Below are positions 19,427 through 29,826 of a DNA stretch of 64,000 nucleotides, in pieces (within the stretch, counting starts at the first letter, position 1; each line of letters starts with the position of its first letter). Under the pieces are notes generated by a model. That model saw nothing but the letters and a program-made list of their open reading frames with translations, was not told where the DNA came from and did no database searches. A program made the translations under genes and the position numbers. This DNA is from Leptolyngbya sp. NIES-3755 (GTDB lineage Bacteria > Cyanobacteriota > Cyanobacteriia > Leptolyngbyales > Leptolyngbyaceae), in contig AP017309.1 in assembly GCA_001548435.1 (NCBI GenBank), forward strand, positions 186,001-250,000, in the 5' to 3' direction.

Positions 19427-19650
19427 TCCGCAATTGCAGCATCCATCTCTTCTAACGAAATAGGCTTTCGATCTGGTTGGTAGAGCATTCCAGACAACTC
19501 GCGTGCATCGATCGCGGCAGGCTGCACATACACTTTGCCATCGTTTGTGATCACAAAATCGATTTGATCTCCTGGTTGCAAATTCAGTAACTGTTGTACT
19601 GGCTCTGGAATCAGTGCTTTTCCTTCAGCCGTAATTGTAGATTTCAACAT
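19405..19650 (-). CDS. AbrB/MazE-like antitoxin (VapB)
   Basis: 81 residues. MLKSTITAEGKALIPEPVQQ then LLNLQPGDQIDFVI is a swapped-hairpin AbrB/SpoVT DNA-binding domain. The tail (PISLEEMDAAIAECAGESV) is the expected toxin-binding segment. It would neutralise the PIN toxin encoded by the overlapping gene and repress the operon. Confidence 0.88.
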   Translation of the reverse strand: MLKSTITAEGKALIPEPVQQLLNLQPGDQIDFVITNDGKVYVQPAAIDARELSGMLYQPDRKPISLEEMDAAIAECAGESV

Positions 19651-19714
19651 CTTCGCTCAAATATCTCCTAGCTCTTCTACTTCAAGGCTAACGCAGATCA
19701 ATATGCACATTATT

Positions 19715-20320
19715 CTACTGCTGCTTTGGGTGAATATAGCGGTAATAGGTGGACTGGGAAATTTTTAACGATCGACAGATATCTTCTACCGTTTGCGTCG
19801 GATCGGCTGCCATCATTTTACCGATCCGAATTTGTTGAGGACTAAGTGATGGTTTACGTCCTCCTTTTTTGCCTCTGGCTTTCGCTCGCTTCAGACCAAT
19901 TCGCGTCTTTTCTGCAATTACCTGCTGCTCAGATTTCACGAGCGCTCTTAAGACTCGTAGCGTCTCAGCTCGATCGTAGTTTCGCGTATCTAAGTCCTCT
20001 TCAAGACTTTTGAAGCCAATGCCTCGATCGTTCAAATCAGCCACAAATTCAAGTAGCTGCTTCAGTGGTTTACCCACTCTATCTAATCGCCACACCGTTA
20101 AAACATCACCGGGACGCAAATATGCGATCGCTTCATTGAGTCCAGTTTGTTCTGTATCTGGCTCAGTTGTGATGTCCGTAAAGATTCTGCTGCACCCTAC
20201 CTGATTTAGAGCTTCAGTTTGAAGATCCAAGGTTTGGTCATTAGGCGAAATTCGTCTGTAGCCAGTCAACATGCACCAGTATCTGTAACCTTTCGTAATC
20301 TCTTCGGGCAAAGGAGACAA
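19715..20320 (-). CDS. Serine recombinase (resolvase/invertase family)
   Basis: 201 residues; the true start may be MLTGYRRISPNDQTLDLQ, about 16 codons in. YRRIS supplies the catalytic serine in its usual R-x-S context; GDVLTVWRLDRVGKPLKQL matches the conserved L-x-V-x-x-LDR segment, with a proline where resolvases usually have serine. A basic linker (RAKARGKKGGRKPSLSPQQ) leads to a C-terminal HTH (TVEDICRSLKISQSTYYRY). It is likely a multimer-resolution or element-specific recombinase. Its start faces the long AT-rich gap before the conjugation operon, where a res site could lie. Confidence 0.88.
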   Translation of the reverse strand: MSPLPEEITKGYRYWCMLTGYRRISPNDQTLDLQTEALNQVGCSRIFTDITTEPDTEQTGLNEAIAYLRPGDVLTVWRLDRVGKPLKQLLEFVADLNDRGIGFKSLEEDLDTRNYDRAETLRVLRALVKSEQQVIAEKTRIGLKRAKARGKKGGRKPSLSPQQIRIGKMMAADPTQTVEDICRSLKISQSTYYRYIHPKQQ

Positions 20321-21002
20321 TTAACCGGAAGAATTACGATAATGATTTTGAAAGCTATTTTGACAAACTGAAAAAATAGCTTCTAGAACCTGGACAGATT
20401 GCTTTTGATATTCTCAAAATCCTCCCTTTTTGGAAGGCACAAGTAGTACTAAATGCACGGAAATAGAAGATAAAGACAATCTAAAGAAAGCGATTAAATG
20501 ACCGCAGCAACATAGACTCACTCGGTCAAATCTATTACATCATTTAAAACAATACCCGATAAACTACGTAAGATAAAAATATGCTTATAGATATAGTTTC
20601 AGCAGAGCTATATTCGTCAAAATAGCGGAAGGTGGATTACTGAAAGCTTGAAAACTAGCTGATTCGGAATTGATGAACACTTAATATCAGAAGCGAAAAA
20701 AGTTTTTAAACTCTTCGATTAAAAATAGGACAGCCATTCAGTTATTTATTGTTGTAGGTACGTACTATTTTGGAATTTCGCGTACAAAGTTTTTCGCAGC
20801 AATACAAGTAGCTCCATATTATTGCAAAGTTTTAACTCTCTCCAGACGTTGACTTCTGCCCATAAGATGATTTTGTTACGAGGTTTGCACAACTAATTCA
20901 ATCAGGGTCACACTCCAAACTCGTAGTCTGGACAATTAACAAAGACTCGTTCGCTAATTCACCTACCAACATTTCACCCTCAAGAATAAGGATTAACTTG
21001 CG
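20321..21002. other. AT-rich intergenic region ahead of conjugation operon
   Basis: About 680 bp without a credible gene on either strand. It separates the divergent recombinase and virB operon and must hold their promoters. I see no clear repeat, hairpin or operator by eye. A res site for the recombinase would be expected here but I could not identify one. Confidence 0.5.
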
Positions 21003-21593
21003 ATGGAATTTCCTTCGTCGTACTCCCGCTCGGCTCAACCACTTCAATCGAGCAAGAGACATCTATTGACCCAATTCATTCCATTTGTTACCTGTCTAGG
21101 GCTAACCGCTTTGCTAGTGATCACTCACTTCCCGGTTTCCATTTGGTTCATGATTGCCCTAGCAGCTTTGGTCATCCGGTTTTTCCAGTGGGTTCCGCTC
21201 CTCACTGCCCATCCTTGGTTTCGACAATGTGGAGGATGGAGAATGTTTAGCGCGATCGTCGGTGCATTGTTTTTTGCAGGCATTACTCTTAGCTCTGATC
21301 CTGCGTCGGCTCAACTCTTTAATTCTGCTGAAGAGCAAGCAACCACCATTTTTGGAGCATACATCGATAGTGGCATCATCACGTTTCTATTTGGCTTGCT
21401 CAGAATTGTGGTTTGGGTGACTGCGGTTGGTTTTGTCTTATTCGCTGTTTATCAAGCGCAACGTGGGGAACAGTGGCAACCCCTAATGCAGAACGCATTC
21501 ATTGTTGTCGCTGCTGTTGTCGTCGTAGAAGGGCTAAGTGCAATGTTCTTCGGTGGAGGTAAGACAACTGCCACACCAACACCCAAAACATAG
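21003..21593 (+). CDS. VirB2-like pilin precursor / membrane protein
   Basis: 196 residues. An N-terminal part with two hydrophobic segments (about 25-62) precedes MFSAIVGALFFAGITLSSDPASAQLF, which looks like an internal signal segment with an AxA-Q site near residue 104. Two membrane helices follow (IITFLFGLLRIVVWVTAVGF, NAFIVVAAVVVVEGLSAMFF), the arrangement of VirB2/TrbC pilins. First gene of the operon, followed without gap by a VirB3-like gene. The long N-terminus is unusual for VirB2. Confidence 0.6.
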   Translation: MEFPSSYSRSAQPLQSSKRHLLTQFIPFVTCLGLTALLVITHFPVSIWFMIALAALVIRFFQWVPLLTAHPWFRQCGGWRMFSAIVGALFFAGITLSSDPASAQLFNSAEEQATTIFGAYIDSGIITFLFGLLRIVVWVTAVGFVLFAVYQAQRGEQWQPLMQNAFIVVAAVVVVEGLSAMFFGGGKTTATPTPKT

Positions 21594-21932
21594 GTGGTTA
21601 TGACTGAACGAGATCGTGCTAATCAATTCCGTTCCGTCAACCAGAGCTTAGGAAAGCAACCTAGCTTAGGCCCGATTCCAGCCGCTTTACTCGCCCCGTC
21701 TCTGGTCATCTTGGTCGGTTCCTATTTTCTAGTCCACGTTGTACTGTCACTCGGATTCCTATGGTTTCTGCTTGTCAGTGCCTGGGGTCTAAGTACTTGG
21801 TGGCTTGTCGTTGGCGAAAGAACCTGGAGATTTACGAATAAGTTCGTCTCACCTCCCGACTGGAATCGAGGCTATGTTCAGTACACCAGTTGTTTAGAGC
21901 AAGAACATGACGAAGAAACGAGTCAGCACTAA
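21594..21932 (+). CDS. VirB3-like small membrane protein
   Basis: 112 residues with a hydrophobic hairpin (IPAALLAPSLVILVGSYFLV, LGFLWFLLVSAWGLSTWWLV) and a charged C-terminus. Size, topology and position between the pilin-like gene and the VirB4 ATPase are those of VirB3. The start codon (GTG or the ATG at 21600) adjoins the preceding stop; its end overlaps virB4 by 26 bp. Function is inferred from context. Confidence 0.6.
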   Translation: MVMTERDRANQFRSVNQSLGKQPSLGPIPAALLAPSLVILVGSYFLVHVVLSLGFLWFLLVSAWGLSTWWLVVGERTWRFTNKFVSPPDWNRGYVQYTSCLEQEHDEETSQH

Positions 21933-24741
21933 GCACTATCATTTCAAACCCTTTGAAAATGAATCTCATCTTGAGTTCGTTTGTAGTCTAGAGTTACGAG
22001 GTCGGAATGTCGGCGCGTATTTGCTCAAGAAGGGACGCAAATACTCATTCGTGTTTGGCTTTCAAGTAGCTGGAATTCATACTTTGTTAGCCAGCGGTCA
22101 AGCAGAGAGCGTTCTTACTCGATTGGAAGAAGGATTAAAAGGGTTACGTCCGGGCGATCGACTCCGCATTCATCTACGATCGTTTGCCAATGATGTCGAT
22201 CGTCAACAAGAGCTAGAACATCTCATCAACTCGACTGAAAGTTTAGAAACTCAGTTTCTACTCCTGGCACAGCAAAGATCAACACGAGAATTAACCCTGC
22301 GAGGTGAACGACAACCCAAGCGGATTCATCTATTCGCAACCTATACGATCGAGCCAGGACGAGGAACCAGTAAAGATCGAACTGAAAAGCTCTTAGCTTG
22401 GCTTGTCGATCAATACGAAACACTCAAGGGCATGAAGGAATCAAAGGAAAAAGCGCATTATCTAGAGCTTCTAACTCAAGCCTTCACCGATGGCTATTTG
22501 TATTGGGAGCAGCAAATTAACACCCGTATGGGGCTTCACGGAATCCCAATGACTGCCATTGGTCTATGGAATTATGCGTGGAGTGAGTTCAATACTCGAC
22601 AATCAGTACCTTTACCTCAATGCTTGACTCTTGGAGAAACTGCGGGAACTGTTAGTTTAAGGGAAGAGATCCAAGAACCTTATCATGCGCTCAGTGTGCT
22701 AATTCGTGGGGAAAATGGCAGACCAAGCCACCCAAAAGCCGATCGAGAGTGGGCATGGGTTAAAGGCAGATATGTAGGAGCGATCGCGTTAGAAACGAAA
22801 CCGCCTGGATTTGCTTCACCCGAACACCAGCTTTACTATCTTTGGAAAGTGTTTTCTCAGTTTCCAGACTGCGAGTTTGTCTGTGAATTAGCGGCTGCCG
22901 ATCGCATGATGACTCGGATCACCCTGCAACGGCTCACAAAGCAGAACTACACTGCCACTTATCGAGCCGCTGAACTGAAAAACGTTGATGTTCTTTCACA
23001 GATGCGAATGAAAAAGGGGGTGGAAGCTCAGGAGAAAATCTATGAAGGTGCGATGCCAATATGGGTTTCGGTCATGGCACTCATCTATCGGAATGACCCG
23101 CATACGCTTTCTGAAGCTTGTCAAAAGTTGACGAACACCTTTCCGCAAGGTGACTTTATTCGAGAGACTGAGATTGCTTGGTCTTTATGGTTAAGGTCAT
23201 TACCGATCGTCGATGATTGGTTGTTGGGTGACGAGCGTAAACAACTCTATCTCACCAACGAAGCACCGGGATTAATGCCCCTTGCCTGTACCAAACCTGT
23301 CGATTCACGCGGAATTGAGTTCATTACTCGTGAGGGCAATGCACCGCTTCTAATTGACTTCATCACCAAGCATCGCGGTATCTTCATCATGGGAGAAACC
23401 CGTAGTGGAAAGTCGGTTTTGATGTCTGATATTTTCACTTGCGGAATTGCCAACGGAATGCACGTTATCTCGCTTGACTATCCAAAAGCTGACGGGACAA
23501 CCACTTACACGGATTTAGTAAAGTTCTTCGGTGATCAAGGTGCTTACTTTGATATCGGGTCAGAGGCAAACAACTTATTTCAGATTCCAGATGTTCGTCA
23601 TCTTCCTGAGAAACAGCAAGCTGAACGGCTCGACGATTACAAGGAGTTCCTTGTTAAGGCTCTCAACATCATGGTGATGGGAACCGAGACAGAGGGACAA
23701 CTTGGCAAACGAGTTCACACGGTTCTATGGCAAGCGATCGCTGCATTCTTCAATGATCTACAAATTCAAGCTCGATATGATGCCGCCTTTGAGCAGGGAT
23801 TCGGAAGCGAAGCCTGGTTTAAGATGCCAACTCTCGTTGACTTCATCAAATTGGTGACGCATTTAGATTTAGAGATTGAATCTGAGATGATCTCCGAAGC
23901 GATCGCGACGATCCTACTGGAGCTAAAAGGCTGGCTCACCAGTCGGGTTGGAAAAGCTATTTCTCAACCCAGTACGATTCGCACCGATGCCAAATTCATT
24001 GTGTTTGCATTGCGGAATGTCGGTGACAACATTGAAGCCGCAGTGTTAGCACTATCGGCTCAGTCAATGGCATTTAGAAAAGCGTTGGAGGTGACAGATA
24101 GTATTCTCGCGATCGATGAAAGTCCGATTCTATTCAAATACAACGGCATTGCTCAGATTATTGGACAAGTCTGTGCCAACGGTGCAAAATCAGGAATTCG
24201 CCCGATTATTAGCGGACAAGACCCTGATACGATCGCCAATTCGGTTGCTGGATCTCAAATTCTACAAAACCTTAACACCCGCATTGTTGGCGCGATCCAA
24301 CCAAATTCGCTTGCTTCGTATCAACGCTTTTTTGGCTATGACCCCAGTGTATTGATGCGAAACACAGATGAATCTTTCCGAACCGACCCTGCGCGGTTAT
24401 GCTCTCACTGGCTTGTAGATGCTGATGCTCGATTAACCGAGTGTAGTCATCACCCGTCGCCAGAGTTACTGGCAGCCGTTGCTAATAATCAGAAAGAACA
24501 ACGGGCAAGGCATCGGGTGTTAGCTCAGTACGGCAATAAATTTCAAGGATACTCCGCCTTTTCTAAGCTGTATGCCGAGGCAGTTCGAGCAGGTCGATCG
24601 ATGGATACGATCGCTCCATCTCCCGAAAAAATCGTTCCGGAAAACATCTTGCAGACGGAAGACACGTTGATTTCTAATGCTGCAACAACTGAAGATTTGA
24701 CCCACATCAACAACGGACACAAAGCAATGTCATTGACGTAA
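21907..24741 (+). CDS. virB4: VirB4/TraC-type conjugation ATPase
   Basis: 944 residues, the size of VirB4-class ATPases that energise pilus assembly and substrate transfer. Walker A FIMGETRSGKSVLM lies at about 494-507 (K502), preceded by the typical LIDFITKHRGI strand. Walker B SILAIDESPILF has D737-E738. HVISLDYPKADGTTTYTDLV and GIRPIISGQDPDTIAN fit later motifs. N-terminal half (about 1-450) is the VirB4 domain that contacts VirB3/B6. Fully open, between virB3-like and virB5-like genes. Confidence 0.88.
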   Translation: MTKKRVSTKHYHFKPFENESHLEFVCSLELRGRNVGAYLLKKGRKYSFVFGFQVAGIHTLLASGQAESVLTRLEEGLKGLRPGDRLRIHLRSFANDVDRQQELEHLINSTESLETQFLLLAQQRSTRELTLRGERQPKRIHLFATYTIEPGRGTSKDRTEKLLAWLVDQYETLKGMKESKEKAHYLELLTQAFTDGYLYWEQQINTRMGLHGIPMTAIGLWNYAWSEFNTRQSVPLPQCLTLGETAGTVSLREEIQEPYHALSVLIRGENGRPSHPKADREWAWVKGRYVGAIALETKPPGFASPEHQLYYLWKVFSQFPDCEFVCELAAADRMMTRITLQRLTKQNYTATYRAAELKNVDVLSQMRMKKGVEAQEKIYEGAMPIWVSVMALIYRNDPHTLSEACQKLTNTFPQGDFIRETEIAWSLWLRSLPIVDDWLLGDERKQLYLTNEAPGLMPLACTKPVDSRGIEFITREGNAPLLIDFITKHRGIFIMGETRSGKSVLMSDIFTCGIANGMHVISLDYPKADGTTTYTDLVKFFGDQGAYFDIGSEANNLFQIPDVRHLPEKQQAERLDDYKEFLVKALNIMVMGTETEGQLGKRVHTVLWQAIAAFFNDLQIQARYDAAFEQGFGSEAWFKMPTLVDFIKLVTHLDLEIESEMISEAIATILLELKGWLTSRVGKAISQPSTIRTDAKFIVFALRNVGDNIEAAVLALSAQSMAFRKALEVTDSILAIDESPILFKYNGIAQIIGQVCANGAKSGIRPIISGQDPDTIANSVAGSQILQNLNTRIVGAIQPNSLASYQRFFGYDPSVLMRNTDESFRTDPARLCSHWLVDADARLTECSHHPSPELLAAVANNQKEQRARHRVLAQYGNKFQGYSAFSKLYAEAVRAGRSMDTIAPSPEKIVPENILQTEDTLISNAATTEDLTHINNGHKAMSLT

Positions 24742-24758
24742 TAGCAGAGGAATTGGAA

Positions 24759-25562
24759 ATGAAAAAATCGCGAATTATCAGACGATTCATGATTGGAACG
24801 GGTACAGTTATTCCATTACTGGTCGCTGGTGTTGCTACTGCCTCCTTTATGCCGGGAGGAATTGGTGATGAGGTACAGCAATGGGTTTTGAATAACTATC
24901 TCAACCCCCTCGCTCGAATTCAACAGCAATTCAGCGAATTTGATCCCATCTTTGACACCATGATGAAGGTTGCAATGGGAGGCGCATGGAACGAGCTTGA
25001 AACAACGACTGGCTCTAGCTCACCCGATCCCTACAAAGTTCGGACAACACAAACGGAAATTAATCCTGGTGTGTTAACCACAAACCCGGTTGTACGTCAG
25101 CGAGACTTAGCCAATCTCTACGATCAGGAATTAGCAAGATCCATGTCTGCTCTGATGCTTGGAGAAACTGGAAAAACAACGATTCAAAAAGAAGCCGATC
25201 GAACCTCAAAGATTGTTGAAACCAGCCAAAAAGGATATCAGGAAACCCAAAAACTGGCTCAACAAGCGAAATCTCTCACAGTTACTCAGGATGTTATGAA
25301 GAACAATGCTGAGATCAATGCAGCACTAGCAGGAATTGTGACAAATCAAGCTCAATTGACTGCTGATAATCACACTGCATTGCTGCAAATTCAGCAGCTT
25401 GATAGCGCGATCGCAGAACTCTCCGCTAATACCAGCGAGGGCATTGATGAATCGAATCGTCGCGATCGTGTTGCTCGCCAGTTAGAAATCGGTGGCGCAA
25501 CTCGCACTGAATTTTATATTCCTGGTCTTTACGGCACTCAGGACAATTCGACGAAGAGGTAG
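24759..25562 (+). CDS. VirB5-like exported coiled-coil protein
   Basis: 267 residues from ATG 24759, chosen for AGAGGA 9 bases upstream. A signal peptide (FMIGTGTVIPLLVAGVATAS) is followed by a helical, glutamine-rich body with heptad-like stretches (SQKGYQETQKLAQQAKSLTV, NHTALLQIQQLDSAIAELSA). VirB5/TrbJ proteins have this make-up and sit between VirB4 and VirB6, as here. They are minor pilus components. No sequence signature is decisive. Confidence 0.6.
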   Translation: MKKSRIIRRFMIGTGTVIPLLVAGVATASFMPGGIGDEVQQWVLNNYLNPLARIQQQFSEFDPIFDTMMKVAMGGAWNELETTTGSSSPDPYKVRTTQTEINPGVLTTNPVVRQRDLANLYDQELARSMSALMLGETGKTTIQKEADRTSKIVETSQKGYQETQKLAQQAKSLTVTQDVMKNNAEINAALAGIVTNQAQLTADNHTALLQIQQLDSAIAELSANTSEGIDESNRRDRVARQLEIGGATRTEFYIPGLYGTQDNSTKR

Positions 25563-25564
25563 TT

Positions 25565-26665
25565 ATGATCACGCTGGCTCAAGTGACAGGGGCAAAGACT
25601 ATCATTGAAGATAGCATCAGTCAAATTGAGAAAGTTCAAGGAGCTTGGGATGCTCGATGGACGGATATCTTCAACGGAGCAAATGGACTTTACAACGGCA
25701 TTAACGTTTTTGCTGCCACAATTGTTGTCGGTGCTTTTGTCTTTTTTGCAGTCGGTTGGGTCAAGGATGCGATCGAGCGCGGCATCTTTCCGGCATTACC
25801 AGATATAATTTGGGTATTTGTCATTTTTGCATTGCTCTTTAACAACGGAGCTATGTTAGGATCAATGACATTAGGAATCCGAAACATCATCAATGACCAA
25901 ACCCGAAAAGTACTAGAAGTACAGATCGGCGAGGTCTCAATGCTAGAAGCACTCAACGATGTCGTTGTCTCCCAACAGGCAAAAGCCTTGATTCAGCAAC
26001 AATATACTGAATGCGAAGCCAAAGAGGGACAAGCACAAATTGACTGTTTTCGCGAAGCAGGTAAACGAGCCGAAGCCTTGTTGACTCAGGAATATCAGCA
26101 AAAAGGCTGGATGACAGTCGGGGTGCAAAGACTCTGGGAACGGTTACGAGCGATCAACGAACGATTGAGCCAAGAGTATCAAAAACAAGACGCGGCAGGC
26201 AAAGTCTTAACGGCTCCGGGCTTGCTGACCAACTTTATTCGAGAAGGACTGATCGCCACCGCAGGTCAAGCTGTTGCTCAACAAATTCTCAAGGGGCTTC
26301 AGTGGGCATTTGCGAATCTGATTGAACTCTCCATGCTATTGACCGGATTAATGGGACCGATTGCTGTTGCTGGATCAGTCATTCCGCTCCAAGGTCGTCC
26401 GCTTTGGGCATGGTTAATCGGCTTCTTTAGCTTAGGACTTGCCAAGTTTTCCTACAATGTTGTCGTTGGGCTTGCTGCTACTGTGGTTGTCGCGGCTGAT
26501 GCTCAATCATCATCAGACATTGGATTTCTCTTACTCATTGGTGTTTTATCACCTGTCTTAGCATTGGCTCTCGCGGGTGGTGGCGGAATGGCAGTATTTC
26601 GCGCCGTTTCCGGCGGTGTTTCTCGAATCATTGCAATCGGTACTTCAACCCTGCCCATCAAATAA
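25565..26665 (+). CDS. VirB6/TrbL-like inner-membrane channel protein
   Basis: 366 residues, 2 bp after the virB5-like stop. Multiple membrane spans: about 45-65 (VFAATIVVGAFVFFAVGWV), 80-100 (IIWVFVIFALLFNNGAMLGS), and a C-terminal group (ELSMLLTGLMGPIAVAGSVI, LWAWLIGFFSLGLAKFSYNV, IGFLLLIGVLSPVLALALAG). A soluble central loop is rich in Q/E. The topology and position are those of VirB6/TrbL, which form part of the inner-membrane channel. Confidence 0.7.
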   Translation: MITLAQVTGAKTIIEDSISQIEKVQGAWDARWTDIFNGANGLYNGINVFAATIVVGAFVFFAVGWVKDAIERGIFPALPDIIWVFVIFALLFNNGAMLGSMTLGIRNIINDQTRKVLEVQIGEVSMLEALNDVVVSQQAKALIQQQYTECEAKEGQAQIDCFREAGKRAEALLTQEYQQKGWMTVGVQRLWERLRAINERLSQEYQKQDAAGKVLTAPGLLTNFIREGLIATAGQAVAQQILKGLQWAFANLIELSMLLTGLMGPIAVAGSVIPLQGRPLWAWLIGFFSLGLAKFSYNVVVGLAATVVVAADAQSSSDIGFLLLIGVLSPVLALALAGGGGMAVFRAVSGGVSRIIAIGTSTLPIK

Positions 26666-26689
26666 CTTAGGCATTCATTCAACACAGTT

Positions 26690-27460
26690 ATGCAGATTTC
26701 TGATTTAAAGCGAAAAAGTCAGCGATTCAAGCTGGACTCCACAGACATTTTGCCCGTAGCATTTGCAGGACTGTCGCTTGGCGTTTTCATTCTTGCGATC
26801 GTCACTTTCTGGTTAGCCGTCTCATTCTCGAAACTATCGAATCAAAAACCGCCGACGCTCGTACAGCAGGTTGATGGACACGCTTTTACAGCCCGCTCCA
26901 CGGATTATCAATATCGTGAGCCTGAAGTGATTCGGCGCACAGTATCAAATTGGGCGGTTATGACCTTCACCTGGGGCAAACTACCTGGACAAAACAAAAC
27001 GCAGCTTGATGCAGGAAAAGAGGTTGCAGTAGATTCAGCAAGTCGGCGCAGCGATCGCAGACGAATCCCAACCAGTGCTTGGGAAGCTTCTTTTCTATTA
27101 GCCCCTGACTTTCGGGATGCGTTTTTACAAAAACTTGCAGCCGATATTGTGCCTGAAGGCGTGTTTCGTGGACAAGTTGCCGCCGTTCTCGTTCCCCAAA
27201 ACTTCTCAGCGCCGGAATTAACCGGAGAAGGACAATGGCGGATTCACATGATTGCGACTCGCATTGTTTTCGATGATGCAAATCCCGCAGGACAAACGAT
27301 TCCGTTTAATCGCACGATTTACGTTAAAGCCGTTGAGCCGCCGCAGAACCCGCTCGGACAAAACACAACCGACTACCAGCGTTTGGTGTATTCGATGTTG
27401 GAAAGTGGCTTACAGATTCAAGAGATTCGCCCGCTAGAGCGTGAGGACTTAGCAAAATGA
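26690..27460 (+). CDS. VirB8/TrbF-like protein
   Basis: 256 residues. One N-terminal membrane helix (VAFAGLSLGVFILAIVTFWLA, about residues 23-43), then a periplasmic domain with RRTVSNWAVMTFTWG, WEASFLLAPDFRDAFLQKL and GQWRIHMIATRIVF, the alternating pattern of VirB8-type NTF2-like domains. It overlaps virB10 by 4 bp (ATGA). Expected to bridge inner-membrane and core complexes. Confidence 0.65.
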   Translation: MQISDLKRKSQRFKLDSTDILPVAFAGLSLGVFILAIVTFWLAVSFSKLSNQKPPTLVQQVDGHAFTARSTDYQYREPEVIRRTVSNWAVMTFTWGKLPGQNKTQLDAGKEVAVDSASRRSDRRRIPTSAWEASFLLAPDFRDAFLQKLAADIVPEGVFRGQVAAVLVPQNFSAPELTGEGQWRIHMIATRIVFDDANPAGQTIPFNRTIYVKAVEPPQNPLGQNTTDYQRLVYSMLESGLQIQEIRPLEREDLAK

Positions 27461-28968
27461 ATGGACAATCACACGAAAAGATTACGACTGAGGATTTGAA
27501 AGCAATCACCCAAGCTCCCACAGTCGAAGAACCATTAGTGAATGAGAGCGAGTTTCCGGTTAAATTAGCACGATCGAGCCGTCCGGTTTGGACAAAACCT
27601 GTCCCAAAACTCGCGCTAATCGGATTGCTTCTCATTCCTGTATTTGGCTTTGCTGCCCTATTTTTAGCAGGCGGTGGACGCTTCAAACAAGCTCAGAAGA
27701 ATTCACCGCAACCAACTACGACCGAAACAGCATCACAGCCAGAAACTCCTTCAGATGAACTCGCAAGACTGCGGGAAGAAAATGGCAAGCTCAAGGCAAA
27801 TGCAGCGATCGGCGATCAAACTAACCTACAGAATCGTTTAGCGAAAAACGGGAAACCTGAGCAGAAACCACCCCGCATTCCGGTTAAACCGACAGCCAAT
27901 GCAACTGATTCACCCAAACCCGTCGCCGTTGCCTCTGCGCCACCTCGAATCGTTAGCCAAACCAGTCCACCTAGATTAGTATCTTCTCCGGTCAGTTTGC
28001 CTGCAAGCAGCTATACTTCTGTTGCGCGATCGATGGCAGCAAAAGAACCAACGGCTCAAGCTAAGGTTGACATTCAACCTGATGATTCAATGCAGCAGTG
28101 GCAGCAGCTTGCTCAATTAGGCAGCTATGGCTCTTCTCGTTCAGAACAATCGTCTGATAGCGAATGGTCGAACGCCAGTAGCTCTCAGGGCAACTCACTT
28201 CGAGAACGAGCGCAAATGACTCAAGCCGAAGATTCTTTGCAATCGACTCCAACTGCTCGAATTGCACCGACATCAGCCGTACAAGCAGATGCTGAAATGG
28301 TAGTAGATACCGATCAAATGGCGAGAACATCTGATCAACTTAACATCGAGCAAACTGACGAACCAACACGAGAAGAGCAGACAACATCAAAAAGAACGAT
28401 CGCAGAAATACAACCAGAACCCCAGTTCGCAACTCAAAGCCCAACAACAGAGCCTCCTGTTTTGAAAGATGCTGAAGCAGCAATTCTACAAGAACAGATT
28501 CGGCAACACTCGCTAATTGCAGGAGAAAGTACACCAGGGATTTTAGCGACCCCCGTGACCTTGAGTAGTTTTAGAAGCGCGGAAGCAACTAGGAAGACTA
28601 ACTCTGATCAATTTACGATCGTACTCGCGCAACCGCTTAAGGATTCAACAGGACAAGTAGCGATTCCTAGTGGAGCGCACTTGCTGGCTCAAGTTGAGCA
28701 GTTCTCTCAAACTGGGCAAGTTCAACTATCAGCTACAACGGCTGTGTGGGATGAAAACGGTTTGCAAAAAGAACTCACTTTACCCACTGGTGCAATTCAG
28801 ATACGTGGAGAAAATGGCAAACCACTTGTTGCAAAACAATTGGAAGATCGAGGTAAAGAAATTGCAGCAATGGACGCAGGGCAATTTTTGTTAGGAGCAG
28901 TGCGGCGATCGGCACAATTGTTTACTCGTTCTAATAGCCAAATTCAGACCGGAAATGGTGCGACAGTC

Positions 28969-29826
28969 GGTAGTGCTATTTAGGAAATGACGTAGAAAAA
29001 AGCGTGAGCGAGAATGGAGAAGTAGCCTAACCTTGCCTGCTGACACAACGCTGATGATCAAACCCTTACTGACCTGTCCGAACTGTGGCTCTCATGACAT
29101 CAACAAAAATGGCACGACTCGCCACGGGAACCAGAACTACAAATGTCGCGATTGTGGACGGCAGTTCGTCGAGAATCCAAAATGGAAACGGATTGGCGAT
29201 GATACCAAGTCCACAATCGAGCGAATGCTGCTCGAAAAGATTCCGCTTGCTGGTATCGCTCGAAGCTTGCAAGTCAGCGAAAGCTGGTTGCAGCAATACG
29301 TGAATGCTTACTATCAAACCGTTCCTCGCTCAGTGCAAGTGCAACCAAAACCCCGGAAACGCTTGAATGTGCAGATGGACGAGTTATGGTCGTTCGTCGA
29401 TGACAAAGGCAATGAGCAATGGGTGTGGTTAGCGCTCGATGTTGAAACTCGCGAAGTTGTCGGGTGTTATGTTGGAGACCGTTCGAGTGAATCAGCAACT
29501 GCGCTCTGGCAATCTTTGCCTGCGGTCTATCGTCAATGCGCCGTTTGCTATACCGATTTCTGGGTTTCTTATCCACCTGCCCTCCCAAGTTCACGTCATC
29601 GACCTGTAGACAAAAGCAGTGGTTTGACGAGCTACATTGAGCGCTTTAACAATACCTTACGGCAACGAGTGTCTCGATTAGTGCGAAAAACCTTGTCATT
29701 CTCGAAGAAAGTTGACAATCACATTGCTGCTATCTGGAACTTCATTCATCACTATAACGAACAACAGTCAAGTATCCTCGTCTAAAATCAGCATATTTTC
29801 TTCATCCTTTCCTTAATAGCACTACC
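28969..29826 (+). mobile_element. IS1-family insertion sequence, copy 1 (858 bp)
   Basis: Ends GGTAGTGCTATTTAGGAAA (left) and, inverted, GGTAGTGCTATTAAGGAAA (right): about 19-bp terminal inverted repeats with one mismatch. Target duplication CGACAGTC at 28961-28968 and 29827-29834. It carries one transposase ORF. It appears identical base for base to the second copy at 36430-37287, so it transposed recently. Confidence 0.95.
29054..29785 (+). CDS. IS1-family transposase (single ORF), copy 1
   Basis: 243 residues from ATG 29054; the frame also allows TTG at 29033. N-terminal zinc-finger-like region CPNCGSHDINKNG and CRDCGRQF, an HTH (IARSLQVSESWLQQYVNAYY), then the DDE catalytic part: MDELWSFVDDKGNEQWVW (first D), CYTDFWVSYPP (second D) and TSYIERFNNTLRQRVSRLVR (E). 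One continuous ORF, unlike classical IS1, which needs a frameshift between insA and insB. It catalyses transposition of its element. Confidence 0.93.
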   Translation: MIKPLLTCPNCGSHDINKNGTTRHGNQNYKCRDCGRQFVENPKWKRIGDDTKSTIERMLLEKIPLAGIARSLQVSESWLQQYVNAYYQTVPRSVQVQPKPRKRLNVQMDELWSFVDDKGNEQWVWLALDVETREVVGCYVGDRSSESATALWQSLPAVYRQCAVCYTDFWVSYPPALPSSRHRPVDKSSGLTSYIERFNNTLRQRVSRLVRKTLSFSKKVDNHIAAIWNFIHHYNEQQSSILV